In this document: one piece after another, positions 1-9,167 of the stretch
Layout of the letters: each line of letters starts with the position of its first letter
Position numbering within the stretch: position 1 is the first letter of the stretch
Source of the DNA: Erwinia sp. OLFS4
Lineage (GTDB): Bacteria > Pseudomonadota > Gammaproteobacteria > Enterobacterales > Enterobacteriaceae
Length of the DNA: 64,000 bases
Reading direction: 5' to 3'
Assembly (NCBI RefSeq): GCF_002752165.1
Contig: NZ_MOMB01000001.1
Span: 116,007 to 180,006, forward strand
Notes under the pieces: generated by a model
The model's database searches: none
What the model saw: the letters and a program-made list of their open reading frames with translations, nothing else
What the model was told of the DNA's origin: nothing
Made by a program: the position numbers and the translations under genes

Positions 1-47
1 TTGCGATTCAGAACCTTACGGCAAAAATTGGCAACTCGGGTAAAAAT
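1..47 (-). CDS. pcnB: Poly(A) polymerase I, N-terminal 15 codons only (partial, AUU start)
   Basis: The minus strand reads MFTRVANFCRKVLNR when the ATT at 47-45 is taken as the initiator. This matches the known start of E. coli PcnB, the enzyme that adds poly(A) tails to RNA 3' ends and promotes RNA decay. The E. coli gene is a known case of the inefficient AUU start codon, and the same codon is used here. A GAGGTG ribosome binding site lies just upstream (about 51-56). The gene continues beyond the left edge. It lies downstream of gluQ on the same strand, as in E. coli. The identity rests on a short but very close match plus gene order. Confidence 0.88.
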   Translation of the reverse strand, partial: MFTRVANFCRKVLNR

Positions 48-115
48 GGGACACCTCGACAGTGACTAAGTAACCTTGCGGTAAAAAACAGCGGCTAATC
101 ATAGCTCAGTGTGCA

Positions 116-988
116 TCATTTGAGAATGCTGTTGTCACTGAGCGGGATTTTCATGATATCCCATTGCGCCACCGCTGCGTGCAGCAGGGCATCAACCGTC
201 ATATCTTCAGCGCCTTCCGGGAGCCGCTGACCTAAAAAAAGCAGTGCCTGACACAGCGTGTTACGCGGGTCGTCATGGGTTAACGCCGGTGCATGGTTTT
301 GTTTTGACAGCTTACTGCCTGCGTGATTCAGCGCCAGCGGCAGATGTAACCAGCGTGGTGGCGACCAGCCCGCCTGTTGATACAGCGCAATCTGGCGCAC
401 AGTGGGGACGATTAGATCGGCGCCGCGCACCACTTCCGTCACGCCCTGATAATGGTCATCGACCACCACCGCCAGATTATAAGCAAACAAGCCGTCGCGC
501 CGATGGATGATAAAATCTTCTTCTGCCAGCGCCCGGTCACCAACAATAGTGCCGCGCCGTTGGTCGATAAACTGCCGTACCGGCTGGTCAACGCGCAGCC
601 GGATTGCCGCCTGCTGCGCCGTACGCTGACGGTTACGGCAGTAACCATCGTAATATCCGCCAATCTGCTGGATGCGGCGACGGCTACAGTTGCAGTAGTA
701 GCTGTGGCCATCGCGCATCAGCTGCTGGAGTATTTCGCGATATGCTTCGTGGCGCTGCGATTGCCAGAGTACCTCACCGTCCCAGTGCAAACCGTAATGT
801 TCCAGCTGGCTAAGGATCTGATACGCTGCGCCGGGCACTTCCCTTGGCGGGTCGATATCTTCAATTCGCACCAGCCAGCGGCCCTGGCAGGCTCGTGCCT
901 GCAGAAAGCTACCCAGCGCAGCGATCAGCGATCCAAAATGGAGGTGGCCGGAAGGAGAGGGAGCGAAACGACCGGTATAGCGGGACAT
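116..988 (-). CDS. gluQ: Glutamyl-Q tRNA(Asp) synthetase
   Basis: A 290-residue paralogue of the glutamyl-tRNA synthetase catalytic domain that lacks the anticodon-binding half. Family members activate glutamate and attach it to the queuosine base at position 34 of tRNA(Asp). The ATP-binding HIGH-type motif appears as HLHFGS (residues 15-20) and the KMSKS-type motif as KLSKQ near residue 230. Cysteines near residues 98-117 (CNC...YC) form the expected zinc site. It lies downstream of dksA and upstream of pcnB on the minus strand, as in E. coli, where it can be co-transcribed with dksA. Length is normal for the family. Confidence 0.96.
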   Translation of the reverse strand: MSRYTGRFAPSPSGHLHFGSLIAALGSFLQARACQGRWLVRIEDIDPPREVPGAAYQILSQLEHYGLHWDGEVLWQSQRHEAYREILQQLMRDGHSYYCNCSRRRIQQIGGYYDGYCRNRQRTAQQAAIRLRVDQPVRQFIDQRRGTIVGDRALAEEDFIIHRRDGLFAYNLAVVVDDHYQGVTEVVRGADLIVPTVRQIALYQQAGWSPPRWLHLPLALNHAGSKLSKQNHAPALTHDDPRNTLCQALLFLGQRLPEGAEDMTVDALLHAAVAQWDIMKIPLSDNSILK

Positions 989-1045
989 TATTTGCTGTGT
1001 ATGGTGTTCCGCAGCAAAGGGTTTTGCTGCGGAACCTGAGGCAGA

Positions 1046-1501
1046 TTAACCAGCCATCTGCTTTTCGCGGATTTCGGCAAGAGTTTTACAATCGATGCAT
1101 AAATCGGCGGTCGGACGCGCTTCAAGGCGACGGATACCAATTTCAACACCGCAGGATTCACAAAAGCCAAAATCATCATCTTCCACTTTTTTCAGCGTCT
1201 TCTCGATCTTTTTGATCAGTTTACGCTCCCGGTCACGGTTGCGCAGTTCAAGGCTGAACTCCTCTTCCTGCGCAGCACGGTCAACGGGATCGGGGAAGTT
1301 GGCTGCTTCATCCTGCATGTGAGATACCGTGCGATCCACTTCATCACGCAGCTGGTTGCGCCAGGCTTCAAGAATTTTCTTAAAGTGGCTCAGCTGGGCC
1401 TCGTTCATATACTCTTCGCCCGGTTTCTCCTGATACGGCTCCACCCCAGCGATGGCGAGAATACTCAGGGACGACGTTTTACGGTTTTGCCCTTCTTGCA
1501 T
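1046..1501 (-). CDS. dksA: RNA polymerase-binding transcription factor DksA
   Basis: A 151-residue protein almost identical to E. coli DksA. It inserts a coiled-coil tip into the RNA polymerase secondary channel and acts with ppGpp in the stringent response, repressing stable RNA promoters and activating amino acid biosynthesis promoters. The start MQEGQNRK at 1501 is preceded by AGGAG. A longer in-frame ORF reaching 1642 has no similarity and is rejected. The coiled coil carries the two tip acidic residues in the DPVDRA segment. The C-terminal zinc finger has four cysteines (CESC and CIDC). It is a likely regulator of the rpsB promoter in this same window. Confidence 0.97.
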   Translation of the reverse strand: MQEGQNRKTSSLSILAIAGVEPYQEKPGEEYMNEAQLSHFKKILEAWRNQLRDEVDRTVSHMQDEAANFPDPVDRAAQEEEFSLELRNRDRERKLIKKIEKTLKKVEDDDFGFCESCGVEIGIRRLEARPTADLCIDCKTLAEIREKQMAG

Positions 1502-1680
1502 GTTGTTTCTCCTGGATAACACGCACAATCGATCCCCAAAGGGGAAAAAACAGGCCGCTATAAATAGCAGAAGCAGATAAAGATGGCAATTATTCCTGAA
1601 CAAAGCTTGACAAGCCTGTGAGTAAACGCGTATTGCGCGCAATTGCCAGATTATCTTATAACAGTAAAGTGCCTGATATA

Positions 1681-2385
1681 TTACAACGTTACCGTAACAG
1701 AGGATGTAAGTCTGATCTCTGAACGGGAAAGCAACGCTTTATATGCCAGCACTTCAACACCCTGTTGCTGAGCCTGTACCAGTAGTTCTGCGTAGCGCCC
1801 ATCAATATGGCGGGCGGGGGAAACGTCCTCAATTCCCGAGTGCATGACGGCAAATAACAGTACCGCCCGATGGCCTTCTGCCGCGACGCTTATCAGTTCG
1901 CGCAGATGTTTCTGGCCACGTGCAGTCACCGCATCCGGAAAATACCCTTTACCCTGCTGTAACAGCGTCACGGATTTGACTTCAATATAGCAGTTAACCC
2001 GATCTTCTGCCTGTAACAGGAAATCGATACGACTGCGCTCACTGCCATAACTGACTTCGCCTTTCAGCGTAGAGTATCCGGCCAGTTCCGCAAGTTGCCC
2101 GGCCTGCAGTGCTTCTCTGACCAGCGTATTCGCCCGCAGAGTATTGACGTTAATCCAGTGTCCCTCGCGGGTTTGCGTCAGTTCCCAGCTGTGGGGATAT
2201 TTACGCGTGTCGCGCATGCTGGTGGAGTACCAGACGGTATCACCAGGGGTGGCGCAGCCGGTCATTGCACCGGTATTGGCACAATGTAACGTCAGCTTTT
2301 CCCCTTCTGCGGTGATCACGTCGGCAAGAAAGCGTTTATAGCGGGCGATAAGCGTCGCCGGTCGCAGGGCAGGGGAAAACTCCAT
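1681..2385 (-). CDS. sfsA: Sugar fermentation stimulation protein SfsA
   Basis: A 234-residue protein of the SfsA family, the same length as in E. coli. It was named for stimulating maltose metabolism genes when overexpressed. Structure-based family assignments include an OB-like N-terminal nucleic-acid-binding part and a nuclease-like C-terminal part. The residues [18 protein letters not shown] and [15 protein letters not shown] are typical of the family. In E. coli the gene also lies between dksA and thpR. Only 3 bases separate its start codon from the stop of thpR upstream, so the two are probably co-transcribed. The true biochemical role is not established. Confidence 0.95.
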   Translation of the reverse strand: MEFSPALRPATLIARYKRFLADVITAEGEKLTLHCANTGAMTGCATPGDTVWYSTSMRDTRKYPHSWELTQTREGHWINVNTLRANTLVREALQAGQLAELAGYSTLKGEVSYGSERSRIDFLLQAEDRVNCYIEVKSVTLLQQGKGYFPDAVTARGQKHLRELISVAAEGHRAVLLFAVMHSGIEDVSPARHIDGRYAELLVQAQQQGVEVLAYKALLSRSEIRLTSSVTVTL

Positions 2386-2388
2386 AGA

Positions 2389-2916
2389 TTAATCCAGTGT
2401 CCAGTGTTGTAAGGCCTGATAACGGGTCCGTCCCTGACTGAAGCCGGCGCTATACAGGGTGAAATGTGTCACGGCAAATTGCCAGCTAAAACCCGGTGCA
2501 GGAAGGGAAATTTTTGTCTGTACCTGGCGTAGCAGTGTGATATGTGGATGAAAAGGCTGTGGGCTTTGCGGACACCCTGCGCGCGCGCACCGGGCGCGTA
2601 GCAGGGCCGCCAGCTGCAGCAGGCCGCGCGGTGCCCGTGCCGGGCCAAGCCATACCACACCTGAGCGCAGCCAGTGACCGGCATCATCCAGCGTCAGCTG
2701 AAATCGGGGCTGGCGGATGCGGCTGGCCTGGGCGATGAGTGCCGCCTGTTTTTTACCGCTGACCTCGCCGGAAAACGCCAGCGTCAGGTGCAGGTTCGCT
2801 GCGGCAACCGGGCGTCCGATGTCGGCGCTGAACTGGCTGGCCCGCCAGTTGACCAGCGTTTGCTGTAACGCGGCCGGCGGGGTCAGGGCGAAAAACAGAC
2901 GGGTACTATCGGACAT
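2389..2916 (-). CDS. thpR: RNA 2',3'-cyclic phosphodiesterase (2H phosphoesterase)
   Basis: A 175-residue 2H-family protein (formerly LigT) that opens 2',3'-cyclic phosphates on RNA and in vitro can join tRNA half-molecules. Two HxT motifs define the active site: HLTLAF near residue 43 and HPHITLL near residue 125. The start at 2916 (MSDSTRLFF) is chosen over the longer frame starting at 2991 because it matches the E. coli N-terminus and length. The extra 25 codons would cover the promoter region shared with hrpB. It is followed closely by sfsA. Confidence 0.94.
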   Translation of the reverse strand: MSDSTRLFFALTPPAALQQTLVNWRASQFSADIGRPVAAANLHLTLAFSGEVSGKKQAALIAQASRIRQPRFQLTLDDAGHWLRSGVVWLGPARAPRGLLQLAALLRARCARAGCPQSPQPFHPHITLLRQVQTKISLPAPGFSWQFAVTHFTLYSAGFSQGRTRYQALQHWTLD

Positions 2917-2994
2917 TTTCAGGCTCCGGCTCGCAGTCATAAAACCAGATGCTACAATGCCCGCCAGATTGAGGCCAGTCCAGGGAGTCACCAG

Positions 2995-5436
2995 GTGAGC
3001 GTATTACCCGTTAGCGAAGTGTTGTCCGACGTGCTGCAGGCGCTGGAACAGCATAATCAGGTTTTACTGGCAGCGCCGACCGGCGCCGGGAAATCGACCT
3101 GGTTGCCGCTGCAGTTATTACAACAGGCAACGTTAGCGGGACGCATTATTATGCTGGAGCCTCGCCGGCTGGCGGCTCGCAACGTCGCTCAGCGGCTGGC
3201 GGAACAGCTGGGGCAATCGCCTGGTGGCACGGTTGGATACCGTATGCGCGGCGAGCGGGCCATTGGCGCGACAACCCGCCTGGAAGTGGTGACGGAGGGG
3301 ATTCTTACACGGATGTTGCAACGTGACCCGATGCTGGAGGGCGTTTCGCTGGTTATTCTTGATGAATTTCATGAACGTAGTCTGCAAGCTGACATGGCGC
3401 TGGCGCTGTTGCTGGATGTCCAGCGGGGTCTGCGTGACGATCTAAAAATTTTGCTGATGTCCGCCACGCTTGATAACAGTCGCCTTCAGGCGATGTTGCC
3501 TGAGGCGCCGCTGATTGTGTCAGCAGGGCGTAGCTGGCCGGTAGCGCGTCGTTATGTGCCGCTTGATCCTGGCCAGAGTTTTGAGCAAAACGTCACGCGA
3601 CAGGCCTGTCAGCTGCTTAATGATGAACCCGGTTCGTTACTGCTGTTTTTACCCGGGGTGGCGGAAATCCGCCGCGTGGAACGGGCGCTGCAAACCCGTC
3701 TGGGCCAGGCGGTGGATATCTGCCCTTTATACGGTGCTTTGCCGCTGGCCGAACAGCGTAAAGCTATTGTTGCGGCGCCGGCCGGGCGGCGCAAGGTGGT
3801 GCTGGCCACTAATATTGCCGAAACCAGCCTGACGATTGAAGGTATCCGGCTGGTGCTGGATAGCGCACAGGAGCGGGTGGCGCTGTTTGAGCCTCGCAGC
3901 GGGCTGACCCGTCTGCAAACCCAGCGCATCAGCCAGGCGTCAATGACCCAGCGTGCCGGCCGGGCCGGGCGCTTATCGCCGGGCGTTTGTGTGCATCTGA
4001 TTAGTGCAGAACAGGCCGAACGTGCTGCCGGGCACAATGAGCCTGAAATTTTGCACAGTGACCTGAGCGCTTTCTGGCTGGAACTGCTGCAATGGGGGTG
4101 TCACAGGGTGCAGGATTTATGCTGGCTGGATACGCCACCAGAGAACAATCTGCAAGCAGCCCGTCAGCTATTGCGACAACTGGCGGCCACCGATGAACAT
4201 CATCATCTGAGCCATAAGGGGCGTCGTATGGCACTGCCCGGCACCGAACCACGACTGGCCGCGCTGCTGGTCACCGCCGCTGAGCAGTCAGCAGAAGTAC
4301 GGATGACGGCGGCGCTGCTGGTAGCCATTCTGGAAGATCCGCCGCGCAGCACCCGCGGCGATCTGCTGGATGCATTCTGTCATCCACAGCCACACTGGCA
4401 GCGGCGGGCGCGTCAGCTGGCCGGAGATGCGGCAGGGGCTTCAGTGGATGTGGGGGCCATTGCTCCTTTGCTGGCGACGGCATTTGCTGACCGTCTCGCC
4501 CGGCGGCGGGCAAACGACGGACGCTATTTGCTGGCTAATGGCAGCGGGGCTGCACTGGAACCTGATGCGCCATTGGGACGCTATGAATGGCTGTTTGCGC
4601 TGGGGTTGTTGTTGCATGATGGTCAGCCTGATGCACGGCTGTTGCTGGGGTTTGGTGTTGATATTGATCGGCTAATTGCACAGCAACCGGATCTTTTGCA
4701 AACGCAGACCCAAGTGGAATGGGATGACGCGCGTGCCACGCTGCGCGCCTGGCAACGGCAGCAGATTGGTCAGCTGGTATTAAGATCGCGCCCGCTACCG
4801 CAACCAGAACCGGCGCTGTTACATCAGGCCATATTGCGCTGGATTGAGCGTCGCGGACTGGCGGTGTTGCCGTGGAGCAGCGCGGCGCAGCAACTGCGCA
4901 TCCGTTTACTTTGTGCCCATCGTTGGTTGCCGGAGCAAAACTGGCCGTCAATGACCGATGCTGATTTACTGGCTAGCCTGCAACACTGGCTGCTGCCTTC
5001 AATGACCGGCGTTAAGGATATGAAAGGGTTGCTGGCTTTGGATCTGCACCAGGCACTCTTACACTTGTTAACATGGCAGCAGCGTCAACAGCTGGATACT
5101 CTGCTACCAACTCATTACACTGTGCCGACGGGCAGCCGGCTGCCGATTGAATATGATGCGGACAAACCGCCGTTGCTGGCGGTGCGAATACAGGAGATGT
5201 TTGGCGAAGCGAACACCCCCAGTATTGCGCAGGGGCGTGTCCCCCTGGTCCTGTCTTTACTGTCACCTGCACGGCGTCCGTTACAAATTACCCGCGATCT
5301 GTCTGCTTTCTGGAAAGGGGCATACGCTGAGGTACAAAAGGAAATGAAGGGGCGTTATCCGAAACATCCCTGGCCGGACGATCCGGCCAGTGCGCTGCCA
5401 ACGCGGCGCACAAAAAAACACCCGCCGGCGCGATAA
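2995..5436 (+). CDS. hrpB: ATP-dependent helicase HrpB
   Basis: An 813-residue DEAH-box helicase, the normal length for HrpB. Visible motifs are Walker A GAGKST near residue 30, the DEAH-type box as DEFHERS near residue 123, SAT (motif III) in LMSATLDN, and motif VI QRAGRAGR near residue 320. The C-terminal HrpB-specific domain is complete and ends in RRTKK. The cellular substrate of HrpB is not well defined. The start is a GTG preceded by CAGGGAGT about 10 bases away, and the product begins like E. coli HrpB. It diverges from thpR with about 80 bases between the starts. mrcB follows on the same strand. Confidence 0.96.
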   Translation: MSVLPVSEVLSDVLQALEQHNQVLLAAPTGAGKSTWLPLQLLQQATLAGRIIMLEPRRLAARNVAQRLAEQLGQSPGGTVGYRMRGERAIGATTRLEVVTEGILTRMLQRDPMLEGVSLVILDEFHERSLQADMALALLLDVQRGLRDDLKILLMSATLDNSRLQAMLPEAPLIVSAGRSWPVARRYVPLDPGQSFEQNVTRQACQLLNDEPGSLLLFLPGVAEIRRVERALQTRLGQAVDICPLYGALPLAEQRKAIVAAPAGRRKVVLATNIAETSLTIEGIRLVLDSAQERVALFEPRSGLTRLQTQRISQASMTQRAGRAGRLSPGVCVHLISAEQAERAAGHNEPEILHSDLSAFWLELLQWGCHRVQDLCWLDTPPENNLQAARQLLRQLAATDEHHHLSHKGRRMALPGTEPRLAALLVTAAEQSAEVRMTAALLVAILEDPPRSTRGDLLDAFCHPQPHWQRRARQLAGDAAGASVDVGAIAPLLATAFADRLARRRANDGRYLLANGSGAALEPDAPLGRYEWLFALGLLLHDGQPDARLLLGFGVDIDRLIAQQPDLLQTQTQVEWDDARATLRAWQRQQIGQLVLRSRPLPQPEPALLHQAILRWIERRGLAVLPWSSAAQQLRIRLLCAHRWLPEQNWPSMTDADLLASLQHWLLPSMTGVKDMKGLLALDLHQALLHLLTWQQRQQLDTLLPTHYTVPTGSRLPIEYDADKPPLLAVRIQEMFGEANTPSIAQGRVPLVLSLLSPARRPLQITRDLSAFWKGAYAEVQKEMKGRYPKHPWPDDPASALPTRRTKKHPPAR

Positions 5437-5534
5437 GCGGGGAAGAAATTCAGACGGTTCCACTTCTGTCTGATAGTAAACCGTTAGAGAGTATGCCGGC
5501 CCGATTACAGGCCAGCCCTGGAGAAAAGTAAGTT

Positions 5535-8039
5535 ATGTCCGGGAACGATCGCCAACCCATCGGCCGCAAGGGAAAACAACCCAGACCGCCGCGTAAGCGT
5601 GCACAGCACGGGCGCCAGACGGAAGATGAATATGATGATATCGATGATGAACAGGAAGAGGAGGTAACATCCGTGCCGCGTAAAGGTAGAGGCGGACCGC
5701 CGGGGAGAAAACGTCGCTGGCTGGGGCTGTTTATCAAACTTTTTTTGATTTTCATCGTGGTGATTGTTGCCTATGGCGCATGGCTGGATTCAGAAATCCG
5801 CAGCCGTATTGATGGCAAAGTCTGGCAGCTGCCAGCCGCCGTTTATGGCCGGATGGTCAGCCTTGAGCCTGGTATGTCCTACAGCAAGAAAGAGATGGTT
5901 GCTTTGCTGGAAGGGACGCAGTATCGCGAAGTATCGCGTATTACCCGGCCCGGGGAGTTTACGGTACGCGGCAATACTATTGATATGCTGCGGCGTCCGT
6001 TTGACTTCCCTGACGGTAAAGAGGGACAGATCAATGCGCAGCTGAGTTTTAGCGGCGACACGCTGACAGAGATTAAAAATCTCGATAACGGTCGTAGCTT
6101 TGGCTATTTTCGTCTCGATCCGCGTCTGATCACCATGCTGCAGTCGCCAAATGGTGAGCAGCGCTTGTTTGTTCCGCGTGCCGGGTTTCCCGATTTGCTG
6201 GTAGATACCCTGATTGCCACTGAAGACCGCCATTTTTACCAGCATGACGGCATCAGTCTTTACTCTATTGGCCGCGCTTTTCTGGCAAATATCACCGCCG
6301 GGCGCGCGGTGCAGGGCGGCAGTACCTTGACCCAGCAGCTGGTCAAAAACCTGTTTCTGACCAACGAACGTTCATTATGGCGTAAAGCTAACGAAGCCTA
6401 TATGGCACTGATCATGGATGCGCGCTACAGCAAAGACCGTATCCTGGAGCTTTATCTCAATGAGGTTTATCTCGGTCAGGCCGGTAGCGATCAAATCCGC
6501 GGTTTTCCGTTAGCCAGCCTCTATTATTTTGGTCGTCCGGTTGATGAACTGAGTCTGGATCAGCAGGCGCTGCTGGTGGGGATGGTGAAAGGCGCGTCAT
6601 TATATAACCCCTGGCGTAATCCGAAGCTGGCGCTGGAGCGGCGTAACCTGGTATTACGCTTATTACAACAGCAGAATTATATCGATCAGGATCTCTACGA
6701 TATGCTTTCTGCCCGCCCGCTCGGTGTGCAGCCCAAAGGCGGCATTCTGACTCCTCAGCCTGCGTTTATGCAGATGGTGCGTAATGAACTGCAGGCAAAA
6801 CTGGGTGATAAGGTTCAGGATCTATCCGGCGTGAAGATTTTTACCACGCTTGACCCGGTGTCACAGGATGCGGCAGAAAAAGCGGTGGTTGATGGCATTG
6901 CCACCCTGCGTAAACAGCGGGGTCTGAATGATCTTGAAACTGCAATGGTGATTGTTGACCGCTTCACCGGTGAAGTGCGGGCAATGGTTGGCGGCGCAGA
7001 CCCCCAGTTTGCCGGTTATAACCGCGCCTTGCAGGCGCGCCGTTCCATTGGCTCGCTGGCCAAACCGGCTACCTATCTTACCGCGCTCAGCCAGCCGGAT
7101 AAATATCGGTTGAGTACCTGGCTGGGTGATAACCCGGTGGCCCTCAAGCTGCCAAACGGTCAGGTATGGCGACCACAAAATGACGATCGCCGTTTCAGTG
7201 GCCAGGTAATGCTGGTGGATGCCCTTACCAATTCGATGAACGTGCCGACGGTTAATCTGGGCATGACGCTGGGACTGGATTCGGTGGTGAAAACCTGGAC
7301 GCAGCTGGGCGCACCGAAAGATCAGTTGCAACCGGTTCCTGCCATGCTGCTCGGTGCCCTTAATCTGACGCCGGTGGAAGTGGCGCAGGCGTTTCAGACC
7401 ATTGCCAGCGGTGGAAACCGGGCAACCCTGTCGGCGTTGCGTTCGGTGATTGCTGAAGATGGTCAGGTGCTTTATCAGAGCTACCCGCAATCGGAGCGTG
7501 CAGTGCCGGCTCAGGCGGCTTATCTCACCATGTATTCGCTGCAGCAGGTTGCCCTGCGTGGTACTGCCCGGGCGCTGGGTGCGCGTTTCCCTAATGCACA
7601 TCTGGCGGGCAAAACCGGTACCACGAATAATCTGGTGGATAGCTGGTTTGCCGGCATTGATGGTAAAGAAGTGGCGGTGACCTGGATTGGTCGTGACAAT
7701 AATCAGCCGACAAAACTGTATGGTGCCAGTGGGGCGATGCAGCTTTACCGTCACTATCTGGATAACCAGATGCCGTTACCGTTAGTACTGACGCCCCCGG
7801 AAGATATCGCCACAATGAATGTGGATCAGAACGGTAATTTTATCTGTGATGCCAGCAGTAGCGGTGGGCGTACGTTGCCGGTATGGACCATTGATGCCAA
7901 CGCGCTTTGTCAGCAACAACAGCAGCAGATTCAGCAGCAACAACAACAACAACATATGTTGCCGGATCAGCAGCAGAATGAGAAAAAAGACGGTGATGGT
8001 GTTGCCGGCTGGATTAAAGATATGTTCGGTAGCAAGTAA
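5535..8039 (+). CDS. mrcB: Bifunctional penicillin-binding protein 1b
   Basis: An 834-residue class A PBP that polymerises glycan strands and cross-links peptides in peptidoglycan. A charged cytoplasmic tail is followed by one membrane segment at about residues 63-81. The glycosyltransferase domain contains ATEDRHFY with catalytic Glu230, and QGGSTLTQQ. The transpeptidase has the active-site SLAK at 507-510, SMN in TNSMNVP, and KTGT at 693-696. The C-terminus conserves GVAGWIKDMFGSK. It is preceded by a glutamine-rich stretch much longer in uninterrupted runs than I recall for E. coli. A strong terminator follows at 8057-8087. Confidence 0.97.
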   Translation: MSGNDRQPIGRKGKQPRPPRKRAQHGRQTEDEYDDIDDEQEEEVTSVPRKGRGGPPGRKRRWLGLFIKLFLIFIVVIVAYGAWLDSEIRSRIDGKVWQLPAAVYGRMVSLEPGMSYSKKEMVALLEGTQYREVSRITRPGEFTVRGNTIDMLRRPFDFPDGKEGQINAQLSFSGDTLTEIKNLDNGRSFGYFRLDPRLITMLQSPNGEQRLFVPRAGFPDLLVDTLIATEDRHFYQHDGISLYSIGRAFLANITAGRAVQGGSTLTQQLVKNLFLTNERSLWRKANEAYMALIMDARYSKDRILELYLNEVYLGQAGSDQIRGFPLASLYYFGRPVDELSLDQQALLVGMVKGASLYNPWRNPKLALERRNLVLRLLQQQNYIDQDLYDMLSARPLGVQPKGGILTPQPAFMQMVRNELQAKLGDKVQDLSGVKIFTTLDPVSQDAAEKAVVDGIATLRKQRGLNDLETAMVIVDRFTGEVRAMVGGADPQFAGYNRALQARRSIGSLAKPATYLTALSQPDKYRLSTWLGDNPVALKLPNGQVWRPQNDDRRFSGQVMLVDALTNSMNVPTVNLGMTLGLDSVVKTWTQLGAPKDQLQPVPAMLLGALNLTPVEVAQAFQTIASGGNRATLSALRSVIAEDGQVLYQSYPQSERAVPAQAAYLTMYSLQQVALRGTARALGARFPNAHLAGKTGTTNNLVDSWFAGIDGKEVAVTWIGRDNNQPTKLYGASGAMQLYRHYLDNQMPLPLVLTPPEDIATMNVDQNGNFICDASSSGGRTLPVWTIDANALCQQQQQQIQQQQQQQHMLPDQQQNEKKDGDGVAGWIKDMFGSK
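7911..7952 (+). repeat. CAG/CAA glutamine-codon microsatellite in mrcB
   Basis: Fourteen codons consist of six Gln codons, one Ile (ATT) and seven Gln codons, with more Gln nearby. CAG and CAA are mixed, so the tract is not a pure triplet repeat. It encodes part of the flexible periplasmic tail of PBP1b. Such tracts can change length by slippage without breaking the frame. Confidence 0.9.
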
Positions 8040-8056
8040 GCGTTTTTTTGCTTATC

Positions 8057-8087
8057 AGCCAGGCGTGAAAGCGCCTGGCTTTTTTTT
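8057..8087 (+). terminator. Rho-independent terminator after mrcB
   Basis: A 9-bp perfect stem AGCCAGGCG / CGCCTGGCT with a 6-base loop is followed by a run of eight T residues. It lies 17 bases after the mrcB stop codon and separates mrcB from the acid phosphatase gene. Confidence 0.92.
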
Positions 8088-8213
8088 ACATAAGGTAACA
8101 AGTTGTTGAATTTTTAGGAAAATATGCAGAGAATTGTTGATCATAGATCACGAATTCGGCCTGGTGGTTTTGTTACTATGCGAACGCTTTATTATCTCAA
8201 TAAGGAATTAAGG

Positions 8214-9002
8214 ATGAAAAAATCAGCGTTAGGTGTGGCACTGATCGCCGCCTGCGGACTGTTCGCTGCTGCGTCGACCTCCGCCGCCGAATCCACCGGG
8301 ACAAAAGATGAAGCTTCATGGCATAAAGTCACCGGCCCGACCTTCCACGATGCGGCACAGGCGTTCAGTAGTAAGGTTTATTTGCCGCCGCCACCGAAAA
8401 AAAACGATCCGCTATTTGCGCTGGATATTGCCGAATATAAGGCAGGCTATGCGCTGAAAGGGACACCGCGCTGGAAACAGGCCACGGTTGATGCTGATAT
8501 GAGCACGCCAAATGTTGCCCGGATTTTCTCTAAACCTTTGGGTATTACCATTTCGCCAGAAACCACACCGGAACTGTATCGTATTATCGATTTCCTTAAC
8601 GTTGATGGTGGCGATTACGCGCCGGAAACGGCGAAAGTGTTCTACCATCGCGAACGGCCATTCGTTTACTTCAAGCATCACAGCTGCCAGTCACCGGCTG
8701 AAGAAGAGTCTCTGCGCAGCAATGGTTCTTATCCTTCCGGCCATACTACCTACGCCACCGCCATTGCGCTGATACTTTCCCAGCTGCGGCCGGACCACGG
8801 CGATCAACTGATTAAACGGGCCTGGGAATTTGGCCAGAGTCGTGTAATTTGTGGTGCCCACTGGCAAAGCGATGTTAATGCCGGTCGTGTGGTCGGTGCC
8901 GCCGAGTATTCCCGTCTGCAAAGTCTGCCTAAGTTCCAGCAGGCGATGAAACAGGCGCAGGAAGAAGTCGACAAGCAGATCAAAGAAACCAGCAAATCAT
9001 AA
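8214..9002 (+). CDS. Class A non-specific acid phosphatase (PhoN/PhoC type), exported
   Basis: A 262-residue secreted phosphatase of the PAP2 superfamily that removes phosphate from a wide range of organic monoesters in the periplasm. The signal peptide MKKSALGVALIAACGLFAA ends near STSAA. The three-part signature is complete: K141-x6-RP, PSGH at 174-177, and SR-x5-H-x3-D at residues 209-220 with the catalytic histidines at 177 and 216. The ATG at 8214 follows AAGGAATTAAGG. An in-frame upstream ATG at 8124 would put 30 residues before the signal peptide and is rejected. E. coli has no gene here, so this is a lineage-specific insertion or retention. Which symbol (phoN or phoC) applies cannot be decided by eye. 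Confidence 0.93.
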   Translation: MKKSALGVALIAACGLFAAASTSAAESTGTKDEASWHKVTGPTFHDAAQAFSSKVYLPPPPKKNDPLFALDIAEYKAGYALKGTPRWKQATVDADMSTPNVARIFSKPLGITISPETTPELYRIIDFLNVDGGDYAPETAKVFYHRERPFVYFKHHSCQSPAEEESLRSNGSYPSGHTTYATAIALILSQLRPDHGDQLIKRAWEFGQSRVICGAHWQSDVNAGRVVGAAEYSRLQSLPKFQQAMKQAQEEVDKQIKETSKS

Positions 9003-9108
9003 TCCCTCCGCTGGTTCAGCATTGCTGGGCCAGCGTGCGTTTTCCTTACTTCCCCCGATCTTTGTGTATAACGCTTGCAGGAAAGATACTGTTCTCATAT
9101 TATCCAAC

Positions 9109-9127
9109 CATTCTAATAATCATTCGC
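9109..9127 (+). promoter_or_regulatory. Candidate Fur box upstream of fhuA
   Basis: The site matches 13 of 19 positions of the palindromic Fur consensus and has an unbroken 9-base core ATAATCATT. It lies about 40 bases before the fhuA start, where an iron-responsive operator for ferrichrome uptake is expected. The prediction comes from consensus matching only. Confidence 0.5.
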
Positions 9128-9167
9128 GTTTACGTTTGCAATAACTTACATCAGAGAACAAAAAAAA

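Noticed and set aside
452..1039. A 195-codon plus-strand frame over gluQ
   Set aside because: It is antisense to a well-conserved gene and shows no domain or ribosome binding site.
6861..7754. A 297-codon open frame on the minus strand inside mrcB
   Set aside because: It lies antisense to the conserved transpeptidase domain, is rich in His, Arg and Gln as expected from reverse-complemented coding DNA, and has no recognisable domain.
7905..7980. CRISPR-like or tandem repeat array
   Set aside because: The repeats are in-frame CAG/CAA codons inside mrcB without spacers.
8138..8155. CRP-like site TTGATCATAGATCAC upstream of the acid phosphatase
   Set aside because: The half-site spacing is off by one base and the left half is poor, so the match to TGTGA-N6-TCACA is not convincing.
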